NCBI GenBank assembly: GCA_026419785.1
Contig: JAODTK010005787.1
Coordinates: forward strand, 1-64,000
Length of the DNA: 64,000 bases
From: Sclerodactyla briareus
Lineage: Eukaryota > Echinodermata > Holothuroidea > Dendrochirotida > Sclerodactylidae
Direction: 5' to 3'
The notes beneath the pieces are model-generated. The model was given only the letters and a program-made list of their open reading frames with translations. It was not told the DNA's origin and made no database searches. A program made the translations under genes and the position numbers. This document shows, piece by piece, positions 37,701 through 48,526 of the stretch (position 1 is the first letter of the stretch; every line of letters starts with the position of its first letter).

Positions 37701-38694
37701 TACTGGCCCAAGAAATGCAAACTTGATCCTCGATTACCTTGAAATTGTCGCCATGTTTTTCGGCTTTTTCGGCTCCAACAACTACCCTCAACTACCACGT
37801 TCGGTAAATCGCACAAACTCGAGAATATTTGCGAAAAACATGAAAATAGAGGGCAACAAATATACGATAGCCCATTTTCGAACTTATACGAGATTATAAT
37901 ACGAATGGTACAAAGAAGGTTTTTGGGTCCAATCGGATAAATGTAAAGAATGACAGCGCTAACGCCTAAGTTTCCGGTGGGGGCGGCGGCGGAGCCGGCG
38001 GAGCCGGCGGAGGCGGCAGCGGAGACAGCGGGACCGGCCAAAACCAGTAAATCCCCGAACCACTTGAGTGTGCGGGGATTAATGATGTCTCTTGCAAAAC
38101 ACTGCAAACTTTCTTGTTCTCTATGAAGTTTAAACATAATTTAATTTCGAAAAGGCATTTAGTCGAACGGTGAAGGTTACTTGGTGAGAGAAAGGAACAG
38201 AACTTCTGCTAAATGTGGAACTTATCAACAAAACAAAACAATGAAATACATAACCCCCCCCCCCCCCCCATGATTATTGTGTATTAACTTGGACGTCATG
38301 CATTATTGCGCGATTGGGAATTCTCCCAATTTTTATGCATTAATGGACCAAACTTTAAAGCCAATTAACTCCACATAGGAACAATCGTATGAAATGGGGT
38401 TTGGACCGATAGATAGTTTTCCATTCTCCACGATATAACCTTCTGTTGTATTGCAGCTGCATCCACGGCAAATTATTGTACTCCAAAGCTGCAGAGTGGG
38501 GATCTCATGCAATTGTGCAATATCACAATAAAATCCTATGGCACAACAATTCATGTATGTGCTAACCATACTAAACAGTCTATATATATCCTTTGTATGA
38601 AAAACTTGACACTGCTTAAACGCTCGACCCAGTGGGACACATGGACCCATGTTGACCAATAATGTTAACAAACCTCTTTGTCACTGTTCAGTAG
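37701..38694. other. No gene recognised, GGCGGC-rich patch
   Basis: 37975-38035 is a GGCGGCGGAGCCGGCGGA-type trinucleotide patch that is translated in the minus-strand frame 37700-38137 as an Ala/Ser/Gly-rich run. It may be a coding repeat but no conserved flank supports it. A poly-C run follows near 38251. Confidence 0.35.
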
Positions 38695-38800
38695 ACAGTT
38701 AATAACAATAATAATAATTATCTCGTTTTTACCAGTGCTTTTCCACGTCGAGGATATGCTCAAAGCACTTTACAGATATGACCCTGATCATTTCGACTGT
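38695..38800 (-). mobile_element. 3' end of a retroelement (AAAGTGCTTTGAG type)
   Basis: Read on the minus strand, the sequence contains TCTGTAAAGTGCTTTGAGCA and AAAAGCACTGGTAAAA, then an ATTATTATT tail at 38707-38718. A 3' hairpin of the form AAAGCGCTTTGA...AAGCGCTATATAA with an ATT-type tail is common in L2/CR1-like LINEs and their SINE partners. A relative lies at 44330-44400. Confidence 0.6.
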
Positions 38801-38984
38801 CACAACGTACTAATAGCACGCATCTCGTGCTTGTCTCTACCGACGCACTAGTCCGTAGTCGCCTTCGTGTCCCGGGGACTCCAAATAGGTGCACATACGG
38901 CGCTTGCGACTCTTCACAAGTCACCTCACAAGGTACCCACTTCAACCTGGGGGTGACGGGGACATTCCAGGTAGTCTATGCCTG

Positions 38985-39090
38985 TCCACCAGCACTGCGG
39001 AAAAGTCATTGGGCTTCTAATGGGACTCCGAACGCACAAATCAAGGTTTTGCACTCTGGAGCTCTAACGAATGAGCTAATCCACCCTCCG
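38985..39090 (-). mobile_element. tRNA-derived SINE, copy 1
   Basis: On the minus strand GGTGGATTAGCTCATTCGTT then AGAGCTCCAGAGTGCAAAACC and TGCGTTCGGAGTCCCA resemble a tRNA with an A box (TAGCTCATTCGTTAGAGC) and a degenerate B box. It is followed by TGACTTTTCCGCAGTGCTGG. The same head and body order recurs at 39505-39635. The tRNA-like part cannot fold as a full functional tRNA because of mismatches and missing stem pairing, so it is a SINE head. Confidence 0.72.
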
Positions 39091-39504
39091 CCTTTCACAG
39101 ATGTTGTTTCATGTTTTTGCACAACATGTGTTAGGGGCCGATAAAAATGCTTTTATTGCCCATAGGGATGGGAAGGCTATAAATGAGGCTGCCAGTCATG
39201 GTCCCGACACAACGCCCCCCCCCTCCCCCACTCCAGACAAATCTCTCCGTACGTCACTGGCCTTGACCGTTTGCTTTGCAGGAATCCAATGGCAAAACAA
39301 TAACATCATCACAGCTCGGAAACTGATCAAAATTAACCACTCGGATTTGAAGGGCAAACAAGGAAAATTGAAAGGTTGTACTACTGTGATGTCACATTGC
39401 AGAATACACATGAGATCAATACAATCTTTGAAGTTCTATAACTTTGCAAGGAATGGCTGTATGAAGATGAGGATTGGGAACAATAGGTTCAGGACCGTCG
39501 GCTC

Positions 39505-39542
39505 AGCCTGCCAACAGCATGCAGGAAAAGTCCTCGGGCTTC

Positions 39543-39574
<32 letters not shown>

Positions 39575-39635
39575 ATGGGCTCCGAACTCGAAATCCAAAT
39601 GGTTTGTAGTCTGGAGCTCTACCGATGAGCTAATC
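39505..39635 (-). mobile_element. tRNA-derived SINE, copy 2, with 31 bp poly-G inside
   Basis: The minus strand reads GGCGGATTAGCTCATCGGTA, GAGCTCCAGACTACAAACC and TTCGAGTTCGGAGCCCATG. A run of 31 G follows (C at 39544-39574 on the plus strand). After it come GAAGCCCGAGGACTTTTCCT and GCATGCTGTTGGCAGG. The A box is good and the B box (TTCGAGTTCGGAGCC) is close to consensus. The homopolymer sits between head and body, where copy 1 has only TTAGAAG. Confidence 0.75.
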
Positions 39636-39877
39636 CGCCAAATGGGGAGTCAGACTGCAAAGTCCTTTGCGTTGTACCCATTAAATATCAACGTGACAAG
39701 TGTCATAAACAATGCAGTTTCAATCCAGAGGCGGAGTGGGAAAACAAGGGTTCACAAATCGCTAAGTCCCATCTTCGCGATCGTGGTATTTTTGGGAAGA
39801 GATTCAGTTGGTTCAACTACCTGGCCTTGAGAGGTAAAAAGCAAACATAACCAGATCTACCATAATTGGGGAAATTT

Positions 39878-39879
<2 letters not shown>

Positions 39880-39947
<68 letters not shown>
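39880..39947 (+). repeat. 68 bp poly-T tract
   Basis: An uninterrupted run of 68 T. Read on the minus strand it would be a long poly-A tail of an element extending to higher coordinates, but 39950-40230 shows no recognisable LINE or SINE sequence. The length itself may be unreliable in a homopolymer. Confidence 0.8.
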
Positions 39948-40229
39948 CCTTATACAAATAAGATACATCTTGATTTCCAGTGTCATTGTCCAATTCTACG
40001 GGGACCACAATTTGCCTAGGTTTCCGTGGAAATCTAATAAACTTAACCAGAAAGCCAAAAGGCTTAGTTGATCCTTGGACTTTTCTATCAACCTATAAGC
40101 CAGACACACGGACAACATGGGAGATTAGGACCGGACTCAATTTTAGGCAACATTACGTCCGACAAATTTCCTATTCTTTCCCCAACCAATAGAGTCCTGT
40201 ACCCTGGTAAGAAAGCTACACACTGGAAT

Positions 40230-42420
40230 TTCAGGTTTTCAGACTTGGAACTCTGGTGACCTCAGATCGCCTCCGACCTGACCCCAAAAAATTAGGGTTC
40301 TTGATCTCATCATGGGGAATACACAAACCAAGTATGAGCCTCATTCACCCCGCCCGTACCAAAACAATGGGTTCATGACTCCCCATAAGGAAGATCACAC
40401 CTAATTTCAACTGACCAGACAACCTTTAGACTTATTGTGTTTACAAGGTTTCCAGACTTTGACCTCTGGTGACCTCAGATGACCTCTGACCTGACCCCAA
40501 AACAATAGGTTCAAGTACTCAATCATGGAGGAAACAAACATACAGTATGAGCTTCATCCATAACGGTGGGGTCAGTTATCGTGTTTACAAGCCAAAATTG
40601 GCTAAATATATCAATTTTCACAAATTTTTATTTTCGATCAAAATTCATCATGACCTGAAAAAAAAACCAAAAAACAATAGGGTTCCTTACTCCCCATAAG
40701 AAAGCTTTAACTAATTTCACCTTGATCAGACCAACAATTACATGGACTTATTCGTGTTTACAAGGTTTTCAGACTTTGACATCTGGGGACCCTTCAGTGA
40801 CCTCTGACATGCCCCCAAACAATGGGTTCATGTACTCCTCATGGGGAAAACACATAAAAGTATGAGCTTCATCACTCCGGGGGTGGGATCGAGTTATTGT
40901 GTGACAAGCCAAAATTGGCACAAAATATCAAATTTTCACAAATTTTCGACCAAAATTCACCCGACCTGAACAGACACAATAGGGTTCTGTACCCCCATAA
41001 GAAAGCTTTACACTTAATTTCAACTTGAAAAAACAATTATGGACGTATAGTGTTTAACAAGGTTTTCAGACTTTGACCTTGGTGCCCTCAGAGACTCTGA
41101 CGACCCAAAAACAACAGGGTTCAGGTACTCCATCATGGGGAACACACCATCCGGTATGAAGCTCATCATCGGGGTGGGATCGAGTTAGCGTGCTTACAAG
41201 CCAAAATTGGCCAAAATAAACTTTCCACAAATTTTCCTATTTGACCAAAATTACCCCGACCTGAACCAAAACTAATAGGGTTCTGTACTACCCATAAGAA
41301 AGCTTACACCTAATTTCAACTTGTCAACCAACAATATGGACTTACCGGTTTTTTGTTTACAGGTTTCGGGACTTTGACCTCTGGTGACACAGATGCCTCT
41401 GACCGACCCCAAAACAATAGGGTTCATGTAATCATCATGGGGAACCACACATACCAAGTATAAGCAACATCCAAGGTGGGGTCGAGGTAATCGTGTTTAC
41501 AAGCAAAATTGGCCAAAATATCAAAATTTTCACAAATTTCTAATTTTGACAAAATTCACCCCAACCGGAACCAGAAACATAGGGTTCCGGTAACCCAAAG
41601 AAAGCTCTACACCTGATTTATACTTGATCAGACCAACCATTCTGGATTATAGGGTTTACAAGGTTTTTAGCTTTGACTATGGTGGACCCAGATGATCTCT
41701 GACCTGCCCCCAAAACAATAGGGTTAATGTATCATCAGGGGAACACACATAACAAGTATGAGCTTCATACATCCAGGTGGGGAGGAGGTTATAGTGTTTA
41801 CAAGCCAAAATTGGCCAAAATAGACCTTTTCAACAATTTTCTATTTTAACCCCAAAATTCACTCCCGACCTGAACCAAAAACAATATGGTTCCTGTCCTC
41901 CCAGAAGAACGCTATAAACCTAATTCAACTTGATCAGACCAACCATTCTGGACTTATCGTGTTTACAAGGTTTTCGGATTGGACCTCTGGTGACCTCAGA
42001 CGTTCTCTGACCTGACCCCAAAACAATAGGGTCATGGAAACTATCATGGGAAACACACATACCAAGTATGAGCTTAATCCATCCAGGTGGTTTTGAGTTA
42101 TCGTGTTTACAAGCCAAAATTGGCCAAAATATCACATTTTCACAAATTTTCTATTTGGACCAACATTCAATCCCGACCCCGGCCCAAAAACAAGAGGTTC
42201 CTGCAATCCCAGAAGAAAGCTATACACCCAATTTCAACTTGATCAGACCAACCATCTGGACTTATCGGGTTTACAAGGTTTTCAGACGGACCTCTGGTGA
42301 CCTCAGATGACCTCGACATGACCCCAAAACAATAGGGTTCATTACTTCATCATGGGGAACACACCTCAAGTATGAGCCTGACTACCCAGACATGATCGAA
42401 GTAGCGTGTTTACAAGCTGG
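40230..42420 (+). repeat. Tandem satellite, about 300 bp unit, with TGACCT arrays
   Basis: About eight units start near 40244 (partial), 40460, 40775, 41076, 41378, 41675, 41971 and 42289, a spacing of roughly 295 to 318 bases. Each has a TGACCT cluster, CCCCAAAACAATAGGGTTCA, GGGGAACACACAT and AAGTATGAGC. These are followed by GTGTTTACAAGCCAAAATTGG, CACAAATTTTCTATTT and ATAAGAAAGCT, then CAACTTGATCAGACCAAC and a return to TTTACAAGGTTTTCAGAC. Differences between units are largely one- or two-base insertions and deletions. Open frames inside are satellite-derived. Confidence 0.92.
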
Positions 42421-42422
42421 GC

Positions 42423-42449
42423 GCACACACACACACACATACACACACG
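42423..42449 (+). repeat. CA microsatellite
   Basis: An imperfect (CA)n run with one CATACA interruption at the right edge of the satellite array. Confidence 0.85.
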
Positions 42450-44320
42450 ACGTGACTGCATAGGTCCTCTGACTTGTCAAGGAATCAAAAAGGGTGTATG
42501 AACAATTAGAAACATTGAAGACCTCCAGGATTCTAAAATTTTTATGGACAAAAGGTAGGCCTAATTCACGAGTTCTGTGACACTTTGAATTCCTCATATC
42601 CTAGTTCCTATTGTTCGTCAACTAATCTTGTAACAAGCCAAAAAAATGAAAAAACCAGAAGGGGCCCAATCACGCTACTATGATCGTGTTCCCAAATCTG
42701 GTGCCACCCACGAAAATTTTCAGCAAAATTTGGAATATGGTTCCATAGAATACTTCTAACAGGAAAGTGGGACATACACACAAACACGCTCACACAGGTC
42801 TGCTATTCTCTTTGGATTTCATTCAGACGCGACATAAACAACAACATCACATTTCAGTTTAAGTATTAATCCCATTATGCGTGAGATACAGTTAAATTTA
42901 GGAAACAGGATTGAGATTTTAAGAATTAAAAAAAAAAACAGTTAGAATTAAGCATTCAATGTACATGCAGGAAAATATATATAAATGAAAATCAGATGTC
43001 TCCAGGCAGAGAAGCCAATCACTAGCAAGAAGCAATCCCCCACAATGTAGAAGGAACTGCCAAGTATGGCCATAATATAATTGTCAGTTATCTAGGCTAA
43101 TAATTACTATTTAAAAACTGTACAAATGAATCTTGCAAAAGTCATCAAACAAAATCACAACAGTAAACTTCCTTCATAAAAAGATTCGACCATGATTTAC
43201 TAGGGGAACCCCTAGGCAGGGAAGTGAGTGATCGTTATCAAAAGCGTATTGTTTTAGATTGACTGGTTCTGTTACAGCCAGTGGCAACTCTGGATGTGAT
43301 TATTTAGACACTTTACTTCAAGTTTAGGTTTGAACCAAGGGTACGAACTACTTAAAACTTACTTGATTTCCAGTGATTATTGTCTTAGTTTTATGGTGGA
43401 CCCATACCTCATGTTTTATGGACAATCTAAAAACCTAAAAAGGGGTGCAGATGGATGTAAATTGTCCATAGGAAGTGAGCCCTGGAGATGGGCATTTTTT
43501 AGCTGCACTTTACGTTTTTACAAGTTATGATAAATTGTAATGGGTATGCAAAGGTGTACCATTATGTTAAAAGATGGTACAGACTGTCTTTTGTATCTGT
43601 TTACCACTGTATCATTTGAATATTTTTCTCACGCAAGACAATAACGAACAGAGCTTCTCTTACCTATGAAGTACCTATATGAGGCAACAAGGTGTAGCAC
43701 ATCAGACACGTAGCGATTGTAACACGGCCCTAATTGAACAGAGAAGGACTGTGGCAATTCAGCCAAGTCGACACCTACACTGTAACAACTCATGACAAGG
43801 CTAGGGTGTACACCTTGGGTAGAGATAACGCAACACTTCTGGTGAAGCTTCTTTTTTTTTCGTTTCATCATCATGGGATGATAACTGAACAAATATATAG
43901 CACTAAACCTAGAGAATTTGAAATTTCCCTATTTTTTCATGAGCAGTACCTTCACAACAAAATTATTTGAGTGAACTGTCACAACATTCTCAGGTTTTTG
44001 GAATGCTGCTATAATGATGCATAAGGGCATTTCTACCACTGTTCCAATTAAGGAATGTGCAAAATATATCAAAGAGACATACATGTTTTACGTGTCTGTA
44101 TGTGTATGATGGTACATCCACTCCGTAGTAATCTCTAAGATTTACAACTGTAGCTTGTAGGACGTCAAAATTTGTCATGGTCTCTGAATTATGAAATCAA
44201 ATCATGGAGAGCTGGGACATCATTGGAAAATAAAGATGTTTACCCACAATGAAACGCATAAGTGTATTATTTGTGTAATAAATCTATAGAAAAAAAAAGT
44301 TGCTATGACAGAGTTATTAT
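42450..44320. other. No gene recognised
   Basis: 42600-42845 is another repeat terminus ending in GATTTCATTCAGACGCGACA. The remainder is AT-rich with short open frames on both strands and no motif. Confidence 0.4.
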
Positions 44321-44475
44321 CATAATGATTTCGATTTTTTGTAGCGCCTTACATGTGGCAACCACAGCTCAAAGCGCTTCACAATCATTACCCCTGATCA
44401 GTGGTAACTTTTCACACCCACGCTATATAGTGCACAACCCCTGCTGTTCACACCTGGCACACTGAACAGTTATGC
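44321..44475 (-). mobile_element. Retroelement 3' end related to 38695-38800
   Basis: On the minus strand TGAAGCGCTTTGAGCTGTGG is followed by AAGGCGCTACAAAAAATCG and an AT-rich tail. This is the same AAGCGCTTTGAG-to-GCGCTA hairpin layout as the copy at 38.7 kb. Confidence 0.55.
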
Positions 44476-45424
44476 CACATATTTTGCGTCCCTGGAAGGG
44501 CCTCCCATGGGTGCAGCCACATTACAGCGACAATGCTATTATGTTTGACTCCCTGTTCATGCATGCATAATGTCGGAATAAATACCCAGTATGACAAATC
44601 GATCGATATTTCAATGATGTTTCGCATTCGAGTCTGAGAAGAAAAATGAAAAACTGATAAGCCTCAGGATGTTAATAAGATTAGTGAATTATCAAATGAT
44701 ATAATACTTTAAAGTTGTATTTGCTGTCAAACACAATTCTGGGATCCCATTCCTATTTTTGTTCATCTAAAACATTGAAGATACCAGTTTCCGTGATGAG
44801 ATGTTGCACTTTCTTGAAAGTTATCTGATGCCTGGTATCATGTCTATGATTTAATGGCTGAAAATCAACGATTCACCAAATTTATAATGCGTCCCGATAC
44901 CATTTCAGGGAAATTAAAAGTAATAGAGGATAATAATGCTTTACTGTTGTTTATGGAAGACTACCTATTTAAAGTTATTGTACTATCAGTTGCTCTTATA
45001 TGACTGACACACATGCAAGTACAAGAAAACAAGTCTTGCTACCCAATAATGCATAATTCTTACAGGGTATAAATAAATAGATCATTGTGGTATAGGTTGC
45101 TGGAGAATAATGAATCATAGCAAAAAGACAAATGTGCTGAGAAATTTACAAGCAGTTTGCCCACCAAAATGAGGGTAAATTCCTTGCATCTGTATTTCTG
45201 TACTTGTACAGATATTGAATCGGTTTTGGATGCACTGGTTACCATCAATCGAAGTAACTGATATAACAAAAGACTAACCAATGATATAAATTCAATGGGA
45301 CACTTTCTAGTCAGTCTTATCTGCAAAGGAGCATTACCCCTTTTCTTTATGGCACGCACTTGTCACCATGAAAGTCCTACTCCATTCATTCCATTTCAAA
45401 GACATTGATCATGCAACTGCTTTT
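44476..45424. other. No gene recognised
   Basis: AT-rich sequence. The minus-strand frame 45060-45359 has no family or splice support. Confidence 0.4.
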
Positions 45425-45760
45425 GGATGATCTTGTGGGTGCCAGTTGAGGGGTGACACCACATATTCCATGGGTTGGACAGGTTAGTGGTACCTCAGAG
45501 GATGGCAGGGATAAAAGTGACCTTTTATTAGTGTTGGATGATATTGCACACCCTATTCTGTCTGGGTGGGTGTAAGCTGAGGGGTGACACCATATATCCC
45601 ATGGGTTTTGGACACGGTTAGTTGTCCCCAGAAAGATGGCAGGGATCTAGTGCACCTAGTTATCCAGGATGTATGATCTTGCACAAACCCAATTCTGCCT
45701 GGGTGGGTGCCAGTTGAGGGGTGACACCACATAACCTGTTTGGGGAACAGACCACATATT
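45425..45760 (+). repeat. Three tandem copies of an about 130 bp unit
   Basis: GGTGCCAGTTGAGGGGTGAC or its close variant starts near 45439, 45568 and 45706. Each is followed by ACCACATAT-like text, and the first two by CCATGGGTT and then GATGGCAGGGAT. The spacings are about 129 and 138 bases. Confidence 0.85.
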
Positions 45761-46994
45761 CCATGACATGAGGCTGGCTAGTGGGGTTAATTCAGAGATT
45801 TGGATGGCTGAATAAGAGTTTGATCTGCCAAGTGTATAGAATGGGAAGGCGGATGCATCAAGGTGCGTTCCAGGCAAGTGTCCCTATTCGTGAGCGATCT
45901 CCTCGAAACGAATGCCACTTATAAAAGCTTCATCTGGGATCAATATCGGGGGAGTATGGGCTATAGACCAGTTGTAGAGTATGTCTTCTTGTTGTGTAGA
46001 GGAAATTAGCGGCCTGTTGAGGGCTAAGCGAGGTGCAGCAAGCCAACATGCATTCTAAATAAAGGAGTTTCCTCGCAAGCAAGTCGACAACCAAAAAATT
46101 TAAATCTTACTGTAGCACTAAATGTCTATCAAAATCTATCTTTAACTGAAACATTTAATATATATATACAACTCTAATCCCTTATCATAGGCATTACTGA
46201 GCCTCAGTTTTTTGTAGGGCTCTGATGGCATGAAAAAGGCCAAATGAGGTCAACATTCTGGGCTATAAAATGATGTCATAGGCAAAAATGGTCTGGATAA
46301 ATTTCTGAAGAAGCCAATCCGTAACGAGCAACTGGACATATATCACCATCTGGTATTGTTGCATATCACCCGGCTCCGATCACGTGTGCATCTCAATCAT
46401 ATAAATTCATCTGCAATGCAGTCATTTTTCCCTTCTAATCTCAGAAACTTTCTTCAATGGATTCCTTTTTTGAAACAGCCCAAGGAAGTGTAATATAGAG
46501 GACTGGGTTACTCAGCAGTGATTCCACAGTTAGAGGTCATCAGCTGCTGACATGGCCATGCTGTGTCCTAAAAATGTCGCTCATCTTCTTACAACCTCTC
46601 TGGTTAATGATCAATTCCTCACCAGATTCAGGCGCAGTGACCTCATCGAGACAAATATTTTTTACCATCATTAACTAACTTTCGCTTTAGATCGAAGCTT
46701 GCATCTCAATTTCAAACCTGCTCTAACTAGTGGCATCCATAACTCACAGGAAAATACCAATCCCCTGTCTGTAAATTTTGGGTAAACAGTTTTCTCAAAC
46801 TTTGGGCAGGGTTACCAGCATCATGACACATACAAACGTTAATGTTACATCCCTCTATTACAACCTGCACACATGTGCATGCTCCCACCAAGCCCTGCTG
46901 CTACAGTCAGCTCCCTCCTGGATTAGTGCACTGCCGTGCCACGGCTACCATGCTGTACATGCTATGATTACACTTCCCCATAAGCGAAGCACCC
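45761..46994. other. Downstream of the kindlin stop, possible 3' UTR
   Basis: The kindlin stop codon is at 46995-46997 on the minus strand, so the 3' untranslated region should occupy the upper part of this stretch. No convincing polyadenylation signal was fixed by eye. Plus-strand frame 46778-47023 is not supported. Confidence 0.4.
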
Positions 46995-47283
46995 TCATAC
47001 CCAGCCACCGGTCAGCTTCATAAAGAGTTCCTCATCGAGGGTTTGGTTCTGGTCTGGAGACCTCATCGAGAGGAAGATGTAACCCCCGATGAACTCGTGG
47101 ACAATCTTGCAATCGGCGCTGGAGCACGAGAACTGGATCTTCTCCTCTTCCATCTCGACCATGACCTCCTTGACCTCCCAGTTGACGTGCAGGCAGTCAT
47201 CGTGCTGTACCGCCAGGTCTATCTGAGATTCCCCGGAATTGATGTCAAACTTAATCAGTCGGTTGAAGGCACCCCGAACAGCT
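46995..47283 (-). CDS. FERMT: Kindlin, last exon (end of F3 domain and C-terminus)
   Basis: Encodes the end of the FERM F3 (PTB-like) lobe of a kindlin, the adaptor that binds integrin beta tails at focal adhesions. The minus strand reads AFNRLIKFDINSGES, then NWEVKEVMVEMEEEKIQFSC, DCKIVHEFIGGYIFLSMRSP and DQNQTLDEELFMKLTGGWV with TGA at 46995-46997. This is the conserved kindlin C-terminus. The acceptor is TTGTAG before 47283. Family comparison implies several lost bases, mostly in short runs: one G just after the acceptor, one G in GGTG(G)CC, two A in ATA(AA)GACC and one G in TG(G)CAC. The last two compensate, so codons between them are shifted. The KTWRYST..W stretch that precedes HVNWEV in the family, containing the tryptophan of the integrin-binding region, is therefore garbled here. 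Probably read errors; a true lesion is less likely. Confidence 0.93.
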
Positions 47284-47603
47284 CTACAAGTAAGATGCCA
47301 AAATGATTTGAGTAAAGCGAAACCTCTCAAAATTTCAACAATGCATTGTTCATTGGTGCCTAACCCACTTTTTCAGTTTAAATGCATTCAGTGTGATCAG
47401 AATATATTGAACATTCAAATCAGGACTCCTTCCACACTAGCATGGACCCTCTGCCCTGGGAAACTTGCTGCAACAATAGTGAATACCTCTGATTTACTCA
47501 GAAGATGAAAATGCAAATCAGAATCCTTGAAATGGGCCCTCAAAAGGCATAGTAGAGTATATATACCTTAGGGGAAAGCAGCAGTCTGAAAATTGATACT
47601 GAC

Positions 47604-47752
47604 CTCCTTTTTGCTGTTCCTGAATTTGACAACGAAGTATGTGATGCCATACTCGGGCAGTGCCTGCCACGCCCTGATGAAGCTCATCTGGGCCTGGGCC
47701 TGCTGTCTGACCTCCTTACACCACCGTGAGCCTTCCAGAGCTTGGTGGCAAT
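47604..47752 (-). CDS. FERMT: Kindlin, penultimate exon seen (F3 domain start)
   Basis: 149 bases between an acceptor TTTCTAG (ending at 47753) and a donor GAG|GTCAGT (47604/47603). It begins with two bases of a split codon, then reads CHQALEGSRWCKEVRQQAQA followed by QMSFIRAWQALPEYGITYF and VVKFRNSKKE. QQAQAQMSFIRAWQ.LPE.GIT.F is a hallmark of kindlin F3. The exon is intact with no frameshift and ends in phase 0. Confidence 0.95.
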
Positions 47753-48526
47753 CTAGAAATGCAAGAACAAATGTCACCATCAATGATTAGTAGCATAAGG
47801 CATTAATCAGCAATAACAGGTAGACATTTTATGATGGCACTTACTGAACAACTCACTTCTTTGACCCAAAATCCCACGTGATGCCTAAATCCCCTTAGCG
47901 CCCGGCATTTTGTCTTTTAAAATCATTTCCTTCATTATTCATTGCCTTTTATTTCCAAGCAGCCAGGACATGCCATCTCTCTCCTCCCTGCCAGGCAGCA
48001 AACACCCTCCCCCGCACACCAACAAATTATCCCCACGCTGCAGTCAAGATGTCCCAAAATATCTTAAGGAAACCTCCACTCTGTCCCAGTCCCGAAGAGG
48101 CAGAGAGAGGAAAGAAGAAGGTTACAGTATTTTTGAAGGTCTAACCAACCTAAACCAATTGGTTGGTAAGAGAGGGTTTGCTTGTGGGCAGCTTATAACA
48201 GCACAATTGTCACAGGAGCTATGGTTTACTCGTTCCTCAGTGCTTCATTCTAAACAGAAGCTATTATATGATGGAATTCAAGCCAAAATTCGGAACATCA
48301 AACACATCAGACCAGAAACGGTGAATTGAACATACCTACGGTTTGGCGAAATTCTTACCCAGTGGGACATTGGAATAGATATCCAAATTAGGCAAGACAA
48401 ATGACTTCTACCGACCCCAGCTGTACCTTCAAAATGATCAGGTCAAAGGTGGATCACATCTACCCAGTTTTGTGGAAATCCAACGAACTTTCGAATATTG
48501 CTTGAAAAATGCAAATAGACACATTA

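Noticed and set aside
39585-39635. A possible tRNA gene on the minus strand
   Set aside because: The A box and B box are good, but acceptor and D stems do not pair properly, a second diverged copy exists nearby, and it leads into a SINE body.
39101-39830. Proline-rich plus-strand open frames
   Set aside because: The proline run is the 31 bp C tract inside a SINE, and the flanks are SINE sequence.
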